NCBI GenBank assembly: GCA_040772905.1
Contig: JAXGXJ010000007.1
Coordinates: forward strand, 1 to 64,000
Reading direction: 5' to 3'
DNA from: JAXGXJ01 sp040772905
GTDB taxonomy: Bacteria; Actinomycetota; Thermoleophilia; RBG-16-64-13
Length of the DNA stretch: 64,000 nucleotides
Shown: positions 25,479 through 34,929 of the stretch, piece after piece
Numbering within the stretch: position 1 is the stretch's first letter
How the letters are laid out: every line of letters starts with the position of its first letter
Position numbers and translations under genes: made by a program
Notes under the pieces: model-generated
The model's database searches: none
What the model saw: only the letters and a program-made list of their open reading frames with translations
What the model was told of the DNA's origin: nothing

Positions 25479-27242
25479 TCAACCGAGGAAGCGTTCGGAG
25501 AAGGCAGTCTCCGATGCCGGCGTGCCCACCATGAGGAGGCTGCCTCCACGGGGGAGGATGGTGGCCGGGCCCACGTTCAGATCGGGGTCGGCGTCTCCCT
25601 GCTGCACAGCGATGACCGTCGCTCCGGTGATCTCGCGGATGCGAGACCGCACCAGGTCCTGACCCTCCAGCTCCTCGGGCACTCTGCGCCGGAAGATGTG
25701 GACTCCCTCGGTGAGAAACACCGTCTGGCGCCCTTCGATGGCATTGATGAGGATGCTGGCCCCCACCGAGGAGGCCGACACCACGAAGTCGGCGCCGGCC
25801 GCGTAGATCTCTTCCACGTTCTCCTCGCGGTTGGCCCGGGCCACGATGCGCACGGTGGGGTTGAGCTGCCGGCAGGCCAGGGTGAGGAACACGTTGGTGC
25901 CATCGTCATTGGTGGTGAGGATGATGCCGCCGGCCTCACCGATGCGTGCCTCTTCCAGCACCGCGCGGCGGCTGGCGTCACCCTCCACCAGCCGTCTCCA
26001 GGCAGACGCGTCCGCTCCCGGTGCCGCTGAGCCCCCGGCGTGATCCCTGGGGTCTCCGGACAGGAGGCACGAACGCATGAGGCCGTCCTGGCTGAGATCT
26101 CTGTCGACCAGCACATGGGGGACCCTGTCGCGCTCCAGGTAGGCCACGGCGGCCCTGCCCACAGTGCCGTAGCCGATGACGATCACCAGGTCGTCGCGGG
26201 TGGGATCGCCTGCCATTCGCTCCAGTATCTCCAGGCTGGCGCGTGTACCGGCCAGCAGCAGCACCGTACCCACCTCGATGCGGGTCTGCGGCTTGGGCAG
26301 CGAAAAACTGCCCCGCTCCCAGATGCCTATGAGCGAGGCCCCGGTACTCTCACGGATGGCCGCTTCGGCCACAGTCAGACCCGCGAACGGGGTACCGTGC
26401 GCCGGGATCTCGGAGAAGAGCAGGTCGCCCAGTGAATCCACCACATGGGCCATACTGCCTCGCGTCGTGGCCCGCACGGCCAGATATCCTCCCAGTACCT
26501 CGCGCAGAGCCACTGTCTCACTGGCACCGGCTGCGCGGATCACGGAGGCACGTTCCGCCTCCGTCACCACCACCAACACCGGTGTGGGCGCCAGCGCTCG
26601 GGAAGTGAGCAGCAGGTTGGCGTTGTCGGTGTCGCTGAGATTGGCCACCAGGGCCCGGGCCTGGCCCAACTGCGCCCGCTCCAGGACGTCACGATCGGTG
26701 GGCACTCCGTAGATGAGCTTCACTCCGGCCTCGTCCAGGCGGGCGGCCCGGTCGTAATCACCCTCCACCAGCACATACGACTCGCCGGCCGCTCGCAGGC
26801 TGTCGGCCACCGTCCGAGTGACCGGGTCCCATCCGCAGATGATCACGTGGTCGCTGGTATCCGGCGGGAGAGCCAGGCGCGGTCGGTAACGCAGGCGTTC
26901 CTCCATCCAAGGACCGATGAACAGGCTTATCGCGCCGAACGGCAGGAGTATGAGCATGAAGAGCACGCCCGAGAGGGTCACGAGCATGGAGTAGATGTGG
27001 CCACCATCGGTGGTGAAGGTGATGTCGCCGAAGCCCAGGGTGGTCATGGCGGTGATCGTCCAATAGAAACCGGCGGTGAGAGAGTAGTGCCTGCCCTCGA
27101 ACCGCCACATGAAGTAACGGAACAGAAAGGCGTAGACGACGATGAGCGCCACGAGGAACACCAGGTACAGAAGCAGCAGCTTGAGGTTCCTGCGCACGCT
27201 GCCGCGGACGAAATACGCGAGCGTGGAGGTGAAAGTCTTCAC
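25479..27242 (-). CDS. Two-helix potassium channel with TrkA-N/C (RCK) domains
   Basis: A 587-residue protein. Residues 20-125 form two membrane helices around a pore loop with selectivity filter TLGFGD (68-73). Then come TrkA-N Rossmann domains around 130-250 (VIICGWDPVTRTVADSLRAAG) and 350-480 (LVIVIGYGTVGRAAVAYL), each followed by TrkA-C-like domains (near 270-345 and 500-580). The filter GFG replaces the common GYG; GFG is found in some prokaryotic K+ channels. It should conduct K+ gated by nucleotide or ion binding. Monocistronic; TetR lies divergently. Confidence 0.85.
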   Translation of the reverse strand: MKTFTSTLAYFVRGSVRRNLKLLLLYLVFLVALIVVYAFLFRYFMWRFEGRHYSLTAGFYWTITAMTTLGFGDITFTTDGGHIYSMLVTLSGVLFMLILLPFGAISLFIGPWMEERLRYRPRLALPPDTSDHVIICGWDPVTRTVADSLRAAGESYVLVEGDYDRAARLDEAGVKLIYGVPTDRDVLERAQLGQARALVANLSDTDNANLLLTSRALAPTPVLVVVTEAERASVIRAAGASETVALREVLGGYLAVRATTRGSMAHVVDSLGDLLFSEIPAHGTPFAGLTVAEAAIRESTGASLIGIWERGSFSLPKPQTRIEVGTVLLLAGTRASLEILERMAGDPTRDDLVIVIGYGTVGRAAVAYLERDRVPHVLVDRDLSQDGLMRSCLLSGDPRDHAGGSAAPGADASAWRRLVEGDASRRAVLEEARIGEAGGIILTTNDDGTNVFLTLACRQLNPTVRIVARANREENVEEIYAAGADFVVSASSVGASILINAIEGRQTVFLTEGVHIFRRRVPEELEGQDLVRSRIREITGATVIAVQQGDADPDLNVGPATILPRGGSLLMVGTPASETAFSERFLG

Positions 27243-27371
27243 GGCGGCTCCTGGGCGATCGGCTCTCTACGTCACCTGACCCGTGGCCACAGCATATCAA
27301 AGGCTGTTGCGCCGCCCAGCGCGCGCGATCATCAGGTGAGCGGTCACTAACCCCAGGGCCGTCGGCCTGCT

Positions 27372-28136
27372 ATGCTTGAAGTCAGGCCGCGGTCACAGGC
27401 GGCCACTGTCCCTATCACGGAAGGAGCCATCACGGAAAGAGCCGGCAGTCGCCATAGGCGCATCACAGGGCCCGAGCGCAAGAAGCAGATCGTCGAGACC
27501 ACCATGGCTCTGGTGGCGAGGCATGGCATCCAGGGAGCGACGACCTCCCGTATCGCCGCCACGGTGGGAGTGTCCGAGGCCGCCCTCTACCGGCATTTCG
27601 CCAGCCGTTCGGAGATACTGCTGGCCACACTCGACCTGGTCTACGAGCGCATCTTCCGCGTCATAGAGGCGGGAGCGGACGGGGTGGACGCTCGCGAAGC
27701 CGACGTTCGCGGGGCAGGCGCTGACGGAACGAGCGCTGACGGGACCGGCGGCGACCAACTGGACGCACTGGAACGCCTGCGCCGCATCGCCCGCTTCCAC
27801 AGCCGCATCATCCCTTCCGAGACCGAGGGGTTCGTCTACCCGCTGTTCGAGTTCGTGGCCGCTCCTCCGGAGATCGGCCTTCGCGACGCCCTGGCCGAAC
27901 GGCAGCAGAAGGCCATCGAAGCCATCGCCGAGATCGTCGAGCAGGGCAAGCAGCAGGGGATCATCAAGCCGGACGTCGACAGTGTGCAGGTGGCCTGGGA
28001 GCTGGTGGGTCTTTACTGGACCCAGGACGTCTCGTACCTGATGGGGCTGACCGAGCACTTGGATGCGGGGAGAGGGGAGCGCATGTTGCACCGCATACTC
28101 ACCAGCATCGCGCTCGCTCCCAACGGCTCCTGCTGA
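27372..28136 (+). CDS. TetR-family transcriptional regulator
   Basis: A 254-residue protein with an N-terminal TetR HTH, 'RKKQIVETTMALVARHGIQGATTSRIAATVGVSEAALYRHFASRSEIL', at about residues 35-85, and a ligand-binding C-terminal domain. Between about residues 100 and 125 is a low-complexity Gly/Ala/Asp insertion (GADGTSADGTGGD). An amidohydrolase gene follows after 32 bp in the same direction, so the pair is probably one operon and the regulator may control it. The start codon is ATG at 27372; a shorter start near residue 20 is possible. Confidence 0.85.
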   Translation: MLEVRPRSQAATVPITEGAITERAGSRHRRITGPERKKQIVETTMALVARHGIQGATTSRIAATVGVSEAALYRHFASRSEILLATLDLVYERIFRVIEAGADGVDAREADVRGAGADGTSADGTGGDQLDALERLRRIARFHSRIIPSETEGFVYPLFEFVAAPPEIGLRDALAERQQKAIEAIAEIVEQGKQQGIIKPDVDSVQVAWELVGLYWTQDVSYLMGLTEHLDAGRGERMLHRILTSIALAPNGSC

Positions 28137-28168
28137 CCCGCCGGCCGGCAACGACGGGAGTCGCGCCC

Positions 28169-29194
28169 ATGAAGATCGACCTCGAGAACCACTTCGCCAC
28201 CGAAGCCTACATCGACGCCGCCTACCACAACCCTGGGTATCCCCGTTACGTGGACGACGAGGCCACAGGCACCCGTCGCTTCTATCACACCGCCGATTAC
28301 TGGCAGCCCTTCGGGGACGCGCTGCTGGACCGTCTGCGCGACTTGGACGACGCGCGTATCGCAGCCATGGACGCCATGGGCATCGACGTGGCCGTGCTCT
28401 CGCACACCGCCCCCGGACCGGAGCAGCTCGAGCCGCGACGCGCAGCCGCGCTGGCCCGCGACGCCAACGATGCCCTGGCCGAGGCTATCGACCGCCATCC
28501 CGACCGCTACCTGGGCTTCGCCACCCTGCCCCCCCAAGATCCCGGCAGTGCCGTCAAGGAGTTGGAGCGCTGCGTGCGCGAGTTGGGCTTCCGGGGCTGG
28601 AAGACCCACTCCAACATGGGCGGCACCTACCTGGACGAGAAGCGCTACTGGCCTATCTTGGCCAAGGCCGAAGAGTTGGAAGTGCCCATCTACCTGCACC
28701 CCACCTTCCCGGCCATCCCGCAGCTCACCACCTACGGGCTCGCCCTCGCAGGACCCAGTTTCGGCTTCGGCATCGAGACGGCCATCACCATGATGCGGTT
28801 GGTGCTGAGCGGTGTGTTCGACGCCTTCCCGCGCCTCATAGTCATCCTGGGGCACTTCGGGGAGGCTCTGCCCTTCCTGCTCGCCCGAGTGGACCGCGCC
28901 TTCCTGCAGTATCACGTGCCCAAGGGCTCGAGTTCGGTGCCGGCCCTCCTAGAGCGGCCCAGCTTCTACCTTGCACGGAACATGTACGTCACCACCAGCG
29001 GCAACTTCCTGGCCGCGGCCTTCAAGTGCACCCGCGAGGCGCTTGGCATGGAGCGCATCATGCTGGGGAGCGACTATCCTTTCGAAGACACGGTGGAGAG
29101 CGAAGAGTTCCTCGACGCTCTGGGCCTGTCGCCAGAGGAAGAACGGTCGCTCTACGAGGAGAACGCCACCCGGCTGGGCTTCACGCTCGCCTGA
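28169..29194 (+). CDS. Amidohydrolase family 2 (ACMSD-like) protein
   Basis: A 341-residue TIM-barrel hydrolase/decarboxylase of the Amidohydro_2 (PF04909) type: IDLENHFATEA at the N-terminus (ExH metal ligands), YLHPTFPAIP (His), ILGHFGEALPF (His) and LGSDYPFED (Asp). The family includes aromatic acid decarboxylases such as gamma-resorcylate and aminocarboxymuconate-semialdehyde decarboxylase. It is a clear paralogue of the gene at 62770-63774. Translationally independent but close to the TetR gene. Confidence 0.88.
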   Translation: MKIDLENHFATEAYIDAAYHNPGYPRYVDDEATGTRRFYHTADYWQPFGDALLDRLRDLDDARIAAMDAMGIDVAVLSHTAPGPEQLEPRRAAALARDANDALAEAIDRHPDRYLGFATLPPQDPGSAVKELERCVRELGFRGWKTHSNMGGTYLDEKRYWPILAKAEELEVPIYLHPTFPAIPQLTTYGLALAGPSFGFGIETAITMMRLVLSGVFDAFPRLIVILGHFGEALPFLLARVDRAFLQYHVPKGSSSVPALLERPSFYLARNMYVTTSGNFLAAAFKCTREALGMERIMLGSDYPFEDTVESEEFLDALGLSPEEERSLYEENATRLGFTLA

Positions 29195-29236
29195 CCCACC
29201 AGCGCACTCGCGCGGCCGCGACGCTGTATGCGCTGC

Positions 29237-29806
29237 TCAGGCCGGACCGGTCCCGCCGGTCAGCGTGCGGGCCAGCATCACCAGGATGCCGGCGGTGGCT
29301 CCCCAGATACGGTAGCCCGGGTAGGGGAGCACGTAGAAACTACGCTCTTTCCCATCGCGCACGAGGGAATCACGCCGATGGTTGGCCGGGTCGAGCACGA
29401 AGCTGAGCGGCACCAGGAACACCTCCGCCACCTCACGCTCGTCAGGCGAGAACTCCAACGGAGGCTCCACCCAGCCTACGACCGGACGGACGCGGTAGTT
29501 GGAAATGGTGCGGTAGGGAGGAAGGCAACCGAGCACCTCGACCCTCTCCGCCGCGAGCCCGATCTCCTCGAACGCCTCGCGCAGGGCTGTCTGTGCCGGT
29601 CCGTCATCCTCCGCCTCCACCCGCCCCCCGGGGAAGCTGATCTCGCCTGGGTGGTTGGTCAGATGCTCGTTCCGCCGGGTGAGTACCACTTGCGGCCCCT
29701 CCGGCGATGGGACGAGTGCGATGAGTACCGCCGCCGGTGCGGCGGCGGCCCGCTGCAGACTGCGGGCGTCGTCAGGCAGGCATTCCTCGCGCAGACGACG
29801 ACGCAC
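29237..29806 (-). CDS. NUDIX hydrolase, CoA pyrophosphatase-like
   Basis: A 189-residue protein with a complete Nudix box, GGRVEAEDDGPAQTALREAFEEIGL (Gx5Ex7REUxEExGU, residues about 60-84). It is preceded by LTRRNEHLTNHPGEISFPGG, the UPF0035/CoA-pyrophosphatase signature. It probably hydrolyses CoA or its derivatives to 4'-phosphopantetheine and ADP. GTG start at 29806. It converges on the amidohydrolase gene. Confidence 0.88.
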   Translation of the reverse strand: MRRRLREECLPDDARSLQRAAAAPAAVLIALVPSPEGPQVVLTRRNEHLTNHPGEISFPGGRVEAEDDGPAQTALREAFEEIGLAAERVEVLGCLPPYRTISNYRVRPVVGWVEPPLEFSPDEREVAEVFLVPLSFVLDPANHRRDSLVRDGKERSFYVLPYPGYRIWGATAGILVMLARTLTGGTGPA

Positions 29807-29945
29807 CTCCTCTTTGCTGAGTGAGAGCCGCTGCGCAGCGCCAGGCGTGGGCGGATGTCCGTGGTCGTCTATATGAGTCTCCTCTGTGGCGTCCGGCGAG
29901 AAGAGGGGCCGCGCTGGAGTGGGGAGCGAGCGCCGGGCATGGAGT

Positions 29946-30021
29946 GGGGCGGCGCCGCGCGCGGCCGCCCCACCGTGAGGTCTCGCTCAGTCGGCCGCGG
30001 CCGTGACCCAGCCGCGGCGAC
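29946..30021. terminator. Two GC hairpins downstream of pspA
   Basis: GGGGCGGC (29946-29953) pairs with GCCGCCCC (29964-29971), and GTCGGCCGCGGC (29990-30001) nearly pairs with GCCGCGGCGAC (30011-30021). Neither has a U-run, as is common for terminators in high-GC actinobacteria. They sit beyond the 3' end of the leftward pspA gene. The 240-bp gap between Nudix and pspA shows no gene. Confidence 0.5.
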
Positions 30022-30048
30022 AGGCAGGCAGGCCGAAGGCCTCCCTCT

Positions 30049-30753
30049 CTACTCGGTCAGCTCCAGCAGGCGCCGCTCGACTTCGGCGTCCTCATAATCG
30101 TCATCCAGACTCTCGAACTGCGCGTCCAGCGACGACGCAGCCAGCTCGGCCCGACCCGCGACCTTGGCCTCTTCGCGGCGGATCTTGTCCTCGAAGCGGC
30201 TCAATTCGCTGGTGGGGTCGGCGATGTTGACGCTCTGGATGGCATCGTGGACCTTCGACTGCGCCTCGGCCATCTTGGCCCGACCCACCAACTCATCCCG
30301 CTTGGTCTTGAGTTCCTCGAGCTTGACCACCATGGAGTTGAGGCCGGCCTTCAGCTTGTCCACCACTTCCTGTTGCTGAGCGATGGACGGAGCGAAGTCC
30401 TTCACCTGCTCCTCGAAGGTCATCTGCCGCTTGATGGCGATCCGGGCCAGGTTCTGGAAGCGCTCGGCCTCTGTGGGATTGGCCGCCGTCAGCTGCTTCG
30501 CCTTGCCCGCAGCTGCAGCTGCTTTCGCTCCCCACTCCTCCGCGGCTTCCTTGGCCTCCCTCTGGTCTTCCTCCATCATCCGGAGGTTGCCGATGGTCTG
30601 AGCGACCGCTTCTTCGGCCTCCGAGATGTTCTTGGTGTAGTCGCGCACCATCTGGTCAAGCATCTTCTTGGGATCTTCGGCCGCGTCCAGCAGGGCGTTG
30701 ATGTTCGCCCTCGCCATCTGGGTGACCCGCCCCAGGATCGATTGCTGCGCCAT
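30049..30753 (-). CDS. pspA: PspA/IM30 (Vipp1-like) membrane-stress protein
   Basis: A 234-residue, almost wholly alpha-helical coiled-coil protein: MAQQSILGRVTQMARANINALLDAAEDPKKMLDQMVRDY is the family N-terminus, with long heptad-rich helices after. PspA forms ESCRT-III-like scaffolds on the inner membrane face to repair leaks. The upstream TPM-domain membrane protein, 42 bp away in the same direction, is a frequent PspA partner, so the two likely form a unit. Confidence 0.93.
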   Translation of the reverse strand: MAQQSILGRVTQMARANINALLDAAEDPKKMLDQMVRDYTKNISEAEEAVAQTIGNLRMMEEDQREAKEAAEEWGAKAAAAAGKAKQLTAANPTEAERFQNLARIAIKRQMTFEEQVKDFAPSIAQQQEVVDKLKAGLNSMVVKLEELKTKRDELVGRAKMAEAQSKVHDAIQSVNIADPTSELSRFEDKIRREEAKVAGRAELAASSLDAQFESLDDDYEDAEVERRLLELTE

Positions 30754-30795
30754 TCGTGCTCCTTCCTTTTCTGATCCGTGTGCCTTTACCGACTC

Positions 30796-32913
30796 CTAGA
30801 AGCGCCCGCCGCCGCCACGGCGCATACGGGTGCCTGTACCACCGAACGAAGGCGGCGAGAAGCCTCCACCACCACTCGCACCGCCAAAACCGCCGCCACC
30901 TCCCAAGGCGCCGGACAAGATCCCGCCTATGAGAGCCCCCGCGAAGGCGCCGCCCATGCCGCCGCCACTCGAACCACCCCCGAATCCTCCCATGCCGCCG
31001 CCCATGGTCTGGTTGACATCGCTCTGTGCTTCGCGCAGCGCACGACCAGCCAGTTCGTGCGCACTGGCGGCAAGACGAGACGCGGTGATGGGATCGGATG
31101 CACCCAACGACACGGCTTGGTCATGATTGCGTTGTGCTTCAGCCAGCAACGTGCGGGCGCCGCTTCCCACAGCCCCTCGGTGGGTGGTGATGTAGTCGCT
31201 CGCGGTCGCGATCTCCGCCCGCGCCGCCACCAGGCTCCTGTCCAGTGCCTGTGCGGCCCGAGCGCGTTGTGCGCTCTCCTCGCGCACCTGCACCAGGGCC
31301 TGCTCGAGGGCTTCGTCCGCCTCTTCGAGATGGCGCAGTGATGCCAAAGGATCCTCGCCGCCGTTGGGGCTCGCCGCCGCTGTGGCCGCGGCCACAGCGG
31401 CTTCCGCCCTGGCCACGAGCGGAGCCAGGTCGGGCCTCCCCTGAGCTGCGCGGGCCTCGGCGATGTCACGATGGGTCTCGGCGACCGCCGCTTCGATGCG
31501 GCCCCGTGCCTCTTGGAGGTCCTTGCCCAAGCGGCCGACGGCCCCCAGCAGGGTCTCAGCCTGCGCGGCCGCCTCTTCAGCAGCGAGACTGGTGATGGCG
31601 GCCTCGCCCGTGCGACCGGCATCCACATCCTCCAAGCCCGCGCGCACCTGCTCGCGCGAGAAGGTGATGCGGTCGATGGCTTCATCGATGTTCCCGCTGA
31701 CTCCAGCCAGTGCCGCCGGCGAGTAGATCGACACCAGACGCTGCAACTCCGTGCGCACTTCGGGCACGCGCGCCTCGAGACCCGTCAGTTTGCCCTGCAG
31801 GCTTTCCAGCACCTTGCCCGCGTTCTTCTCCAGGTCGCGCAGACGGTCGAAACGCTCGGCCTGCTCGTCGAGCTTCTGGCTGACGGCCCCGGTGTGCTGA
31901 AGGATGGCCGTGAACAACTCCCGTTGCTGCGCCTCATCCTTGATGTCCTCCACCTGGCGATGCAGACGGAACGCCTCGTCCAGATGGGTCCGTGCCTCGT
32001 CGAGGGCCAGCTGGAAAGGCGCGGCTTCTTCCTCGCCGAACTGAGCCGCCGCGAACCCCACCTCGTCGGCACTTGTCTTGACTGCGTCGTCAGCCTGTAT
32101 GAGTTCTGCGCTGGCCTTGCGCCTCAGTTCGTCCAAGCTGAGGGCAGGCTGGCCGGCCTGACCCCCGGTCGCCGCACCGGGCCGGCCTTTGCGCCGAGAC
32201 CTTCGAGCAAGGCTCCAGACGAGCAACACGATCAACGCCAGGATGACGAGGCCTATCACCACGCCCCACGGGAAGCCTCCCCCGCCACTTGGAGTGGGAT
32301 CTCCGGGTTGCACCGTGACAGTGGTGACGGTGACGCCGCGCAGAGCCTGGCTGAGGCCACCTGCGGCTCCGACCACTGCCCCGGCCCAGTCGTTCTCGAT
32401 GAGCGAAGGCTCGACGGCCACCGCCATCACTTGGGTGAGTTCGGCATCGTCGAGCGGGAAACTCTGATCCACAGAGTAGGCGTAGGCCCGGTCTTCCACG
32501 GCCACAGCCAGGAGCACATCGGTGAGACCCAGATCGCTCTTGACAGCGGTCTCGTCGGCCCATTCCTCGGCGCCCAGACCCTCGAAGCTGTCCACGTAGG
32601 CGACCCACAGCTGCACTCTGTCGTCAGTCGTGAGTCGTTCCAAGGCCGTGCGGACCTCCTGCTCGCGCCCCTGCAGTGCACCCACGCGGTCCTCGATCTG
32701 AGAACCCATGCGGAACGGCTGTTCGGCCAGAGCCACCGCCGGCAGGAGCAGGACCGCTCCCAGCAGGATGAGGGATACAAGCACATACAGCCCCGCGAGC
32801 CTCCGTCCGCCCAGAGGACCGCCGCGTGTCGAGAGGTCTGGATGCTGATGATCACCCCACTGAGTCCGACTCACCACGTCCTCCTCATCCGACTGCCCGA
32901 AAGATAGCACCAC
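30796..32913 (-). CDS. TPM-domain membrane protein with long coiled-coil and Gly-rich tail
   Basis: A 705-residue protein. A signal or membrane helix (about 38-62, 'GLYVLVSLILLGAVLLLPAVALA') precedes an extracytoplasmic TPM domain (about 65-205). A membrane helix (about 218-240) follows, then a cytoplasmic coiled-coil region to about 640, and a terminal glycine-rich region (GGGMGGFGGGSSGGG... RMRRGGGGRF). TPM domains are linked to membrane-protein quality control and PspA systems. The start may be a few codons inside, as the first 25 residues are poorly conserved. Transcribed with pspA. Confidence 0.8.
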   Translation of the reverse strand: MVLSFGQSDEEDVVSRTQWGDHQHPDLSTRGGPLGGRRLAGLYVLVSLILLGAVLLLPAVALAEQPFRMGSQIEDRVGALQGREQEVRTALERLTTDDRVQLWVAYVDSFEGLGAEEWADETAVKSDLGLTDVLLAVAVEDRAYAYSVDQSFPLDDAELTQVMAVAVEPSLIENDWAGAVVGAAGGLSQALRGVTVTTVTVQPGDPTPSGGGGFPWGVVIGLVILALIVLLVWSLARRSRRKGRPGAATGGQAGQPALSLDELRRKASAELIQADDAVKTSADEVGFAAAQFGEEEAAPFQLALDEARTHLDEAFRLHRQVEDIKDEAQQRELFTAILQHTGAVSQKLDEQAERFDRLRDLEKNAGKVLESLQGKLTGLEARVPEVRTELQRLVSIYSPAALAGVSGNIDEAIDRITFSREQVRAGLEDVDAGRTGEAAITSLAAEEAAAQAETLLGAVGRLGKDLQEARGRIEAAVAETHRDIAEARAAQGRPDLAPLVARAEAAVAAATAAASPNGGEDPLASLRHLEEADEALEQALVQVREESAQRARAAQALDRSLVAARAEIATASDYITTHRGAVGSGARTLLAEAQRNHDQAVSLGASDPITASRLAASAHELAGRALREAQSDVNQTMGGGMGGFGGGSSGGGMGGAFAGALIGGILSGALGGGGGFGGASGGGGFSPPSFGGTGTRMRRGGGGRF

Positions 32914-33028
32914 TGCACTCCCTCAGCGTAGGACGTGAGAGCCGCGGAGTCCACCACCGCAGAGGCAAGAGAAGCGCAAGCGCGACGCTTATACCCACAT
33001 GCAGCGCGAGTCAAGCACAGATACGCGA

Positions 33029-33061
33029 GGCGGGGCCGCGGCCTACGGCCGCGGCCCCGCC
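33029..33061 (-). terminator. GC-rich hairpin after the GerMN gene
   Basis: A 15-bp perfect inverted repeat (GGCGGGGCCGCGGCC with its complement, 3-nt loop TAC) lies 26 bp beyond the stop of the leftward GerMN gene. It lacks a U-run. Confidence 0.6.
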
Positions 33062-33086
33062 CGGTGTGCACCCGCTCTTCCCGAGA

Positions 33087-33974
33087 TTACCCGATGAGCG
33101 AGTTCCATTCAGCCCTGGAAAGCGGACCCGGGATGAGCAGACCCTCTCCGCCCAGAGCCTTCACAGGCGCACCGTCCAGCCACAGCCTCACCTCGTCCAC
33201 CGTCGGGAACTCCGTCAGTGTGTACACCACCTGCCCCAGCCGCAGATGCATGGACGATGAACCGCCACCGCTTGCGAACTCCCTGGTGAGATCCACGGTG
33301 GCGACGCCGTTCTTGATGGACAACCCACGCAGCCGGGTCCCCACGGGGATGGCACTGCTGAAGCCCTTCTCCTTTTCCGCCTTGGTGGGACCGCTCAACA
33401 GCTGCTTGAGGGCCGCACCGCCCACCGCCGTGGTCCGGTCGACCTGCCGGGTGACCGCCACCAGTCTCTCGCCCTTCACGAGATGGATTTTAAGTTTGAT
33501 CTTGGTGACCTTTGCCGTAGCCGCTTGAGCGACGGTCGCCGCCTCCGATTCCCTGGCCCCTGCGCTCGACACAGCGGTGCCGCTGGATTCCTCAGCTGCC
33601 AGGGCCGCCGACGCCCCTGGTGCTGACGAAGCTGTCTGGGTGGCTGGCGCTGACGGAGCGGAGGAGGCAGGCGAGTTGGGCGAGGCCGGCGTACTTGCCA
33701 CGCCGGTACCACCGACCTCGACACCGTCGTCGGCCTCGTCGGACATCACGCCGGCGGGCACCGTGGCGACCGCTTGGTCCTTCGACTGTGGATCCGCCTG
33801 CGCCGACGCGGCTTGGTCGCTCCACACCACCCCCACGACCACCGCTGCCAGAGCCACGATCAAGAAGCCTCCGATAACCGCCACCCGCCTACGCATCTGG
33901 GTCCGCCTGCTCTGCCTCATCTTCTGCCTCCTCACATCGCTTTGCGACATCTGCTGATGGGGCCAGCTTCGCAA
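33087..33974 (-). CDS. GerMN-domain membrane-anchored protein
   Basis: A 295-residue protein: basic N-terminus, one membrane helix (about 28-52, 'VAVIGGFLIVALAAVVVGVVW'), a long Ser/Ala/Pro-rich linker (55-150), then a GerMN domain (155-290; TKIKLKIHLVKGERLVAVTRQV, ALKQLLSGPT, GVATVDLTREF, VYTLTEFPTVDEVRLWLDG). GerMN domains occur in spore-germination protein GerM and in actinobacterial lipoproteins, and are thought to bind cell-wall or extracellular ligands. Several in-frame ATGs allow a shorter start (33920). Confidence 0.8.
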   Translation of the reverse strand: MRSWPHQQMSQSDVRRQKMRQSRRTQMRRRVAVIGGFLIVALAAVVVGVVWSDQAASAQADPQSKDQAVATVPAGVMSDEADDGVEVGGTGVASTPASPNSPASSAPSAPATQTASSAPGASAALAAEESSGTAVSSAGARESEAATVAQAATAKVTKIKLKIHLVKGERLVAVTRQVDRTTAVGGAALKQLLSGPTKAEKEKGFSSAIPVGTRLRGLSIKNGVATVDLTREFASGGGSSSMHLRLGQVVYTLTEFPTVDEVRLWLDGAPVKALGGEGLLIPGPLSRAEWNSLIG

Positions 33975-34089
33975 CCGTGTTTCGCGTGGCAGTCACACGC
34001 GGGTAACGATACGGTCACCCACGTAACGGTACCGTCACGGTCGGCGTGGCATCATTGTCAGACCGCACAAAGCGCGACCACCTCGAGAG

Positions 34090-34929
34090 ATGGCGAGCCG
34101 AACGATCGTGGAGCAGTTGACCACCATGTCTGGGATCGAGCCCTTTCGGGTGGCTACCCTCAACATGCTCTTCGACCTCACCTTCTGGGAAGAACGCGCG
34201 GCGCTCGTCCTGGAGGGCTTCCGCGCGCTCCGGCCGCACATCATCGCCCTGCAGGAGGTCGCACCTCAGATCGATAACGCTCACTGGCTCGCAGAACAGT
34301 TGGGCGGATACGCGGTCTACGCCTGCCCGGCGCAGGAAAATCGCGCAAGCGACCATCTGGCCCTTCTCACTCGTGTAGAGGCAGGAGAACACAGCTGCCT
34401 GGACCTGGGAGGTGAAGGACGCCAAGCACACCGCATCGTGGTGAGACACGTGGGGACGGCATGGACGGTGGTCAACACCCACTTCTACTGGAACCCGCTG
34501 CGGGAATCGGTCCGTGTGTCACAGGCCCGGCGCCTGCTCGCGTGGCTGGAGGACGAGACAGCAGTGGTGGTGTGCGGAGACTTCAACGCCCGTCCCCACG
34601 CTCGCAGCCAGCAAGTCCTAGCCCAGCGCTTCGTTTCCGCGCACCGAGTCGCGAACGGCCGCGACCCCGACTACACCTATCCCACGCCGCTGCGACGCGG
34701 ACCCGGAGTGCGCCACTCCGCCCGCGCGGCATTCTTCCGTCTCCATGGACGTCTAATCCCAGGGCACGATGGTCCCTGGCGGACGACGGTCGATCACGTG
34801 CTGGTGGACGATGCCTCATCGGTGTCTTGTTGCCGCGTCATCTTCGAGCGGCCGGCTGCTGATGACCCGACGTTGTATGCGTCCGACCATTTGGGCTTGG
34901 TCGCCGACCTGGGACGGCGGCACGGATGA
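34090..34929 (+). CDS. Endonuclease/exonuclease/phosphatase (EEP)-family hydrolase
   Basis: A 279-residue metal-dependent phosphoesterase: RVATLNMLFDLTFW (Asn), IIALQEVAPQ (Glu), TVVNTHFYW (His), VVCGDFNARPH (Asp, Asn) and YASDHLGLVADL (Asp, His) are the six catalytic motifs in order. Substrate (DNA, RNA, lipid or sugar phosphate) is undetermined; there is no signal peptide, so it acts in the cytoplasm. Start may be ATG 34126. Its stop overlaps the next gene by ATGA, implying coupling with a membrane protein. Confidence 0.85.
   Translation: MASRTIVEQLTTMSGIEPFRVATLNMLFDLTFWEERAALVLEGFRALRPHIIALQEVAPQIDNAHWLAEQLGGYAVYACPAQENRASDHLALLTRVEAGEHSCLDLGGEGRQAHRIVVRHVGTAWTVVNTHFYWNPLRESVRVSQARRLLAWLEDETAVVVCGDFNARPHARSQQVLAQRFVSAHRVANGRDPDYTYPTPLRRGPGVRHSARAAFFRLHGRLIPGHDGPWRTTVDHVLVDDASSVSCCRVIFERPAADDPTLYASDHLGLVADLGRRHG

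Noticed and set aside
24105..26030. A 641-residue reading across DUF763 and the K+ channel gene
   Set aside because: Arginine/proline/histidine-rich composition without any domain; a GC-rich shadow of two genes that have clear families.
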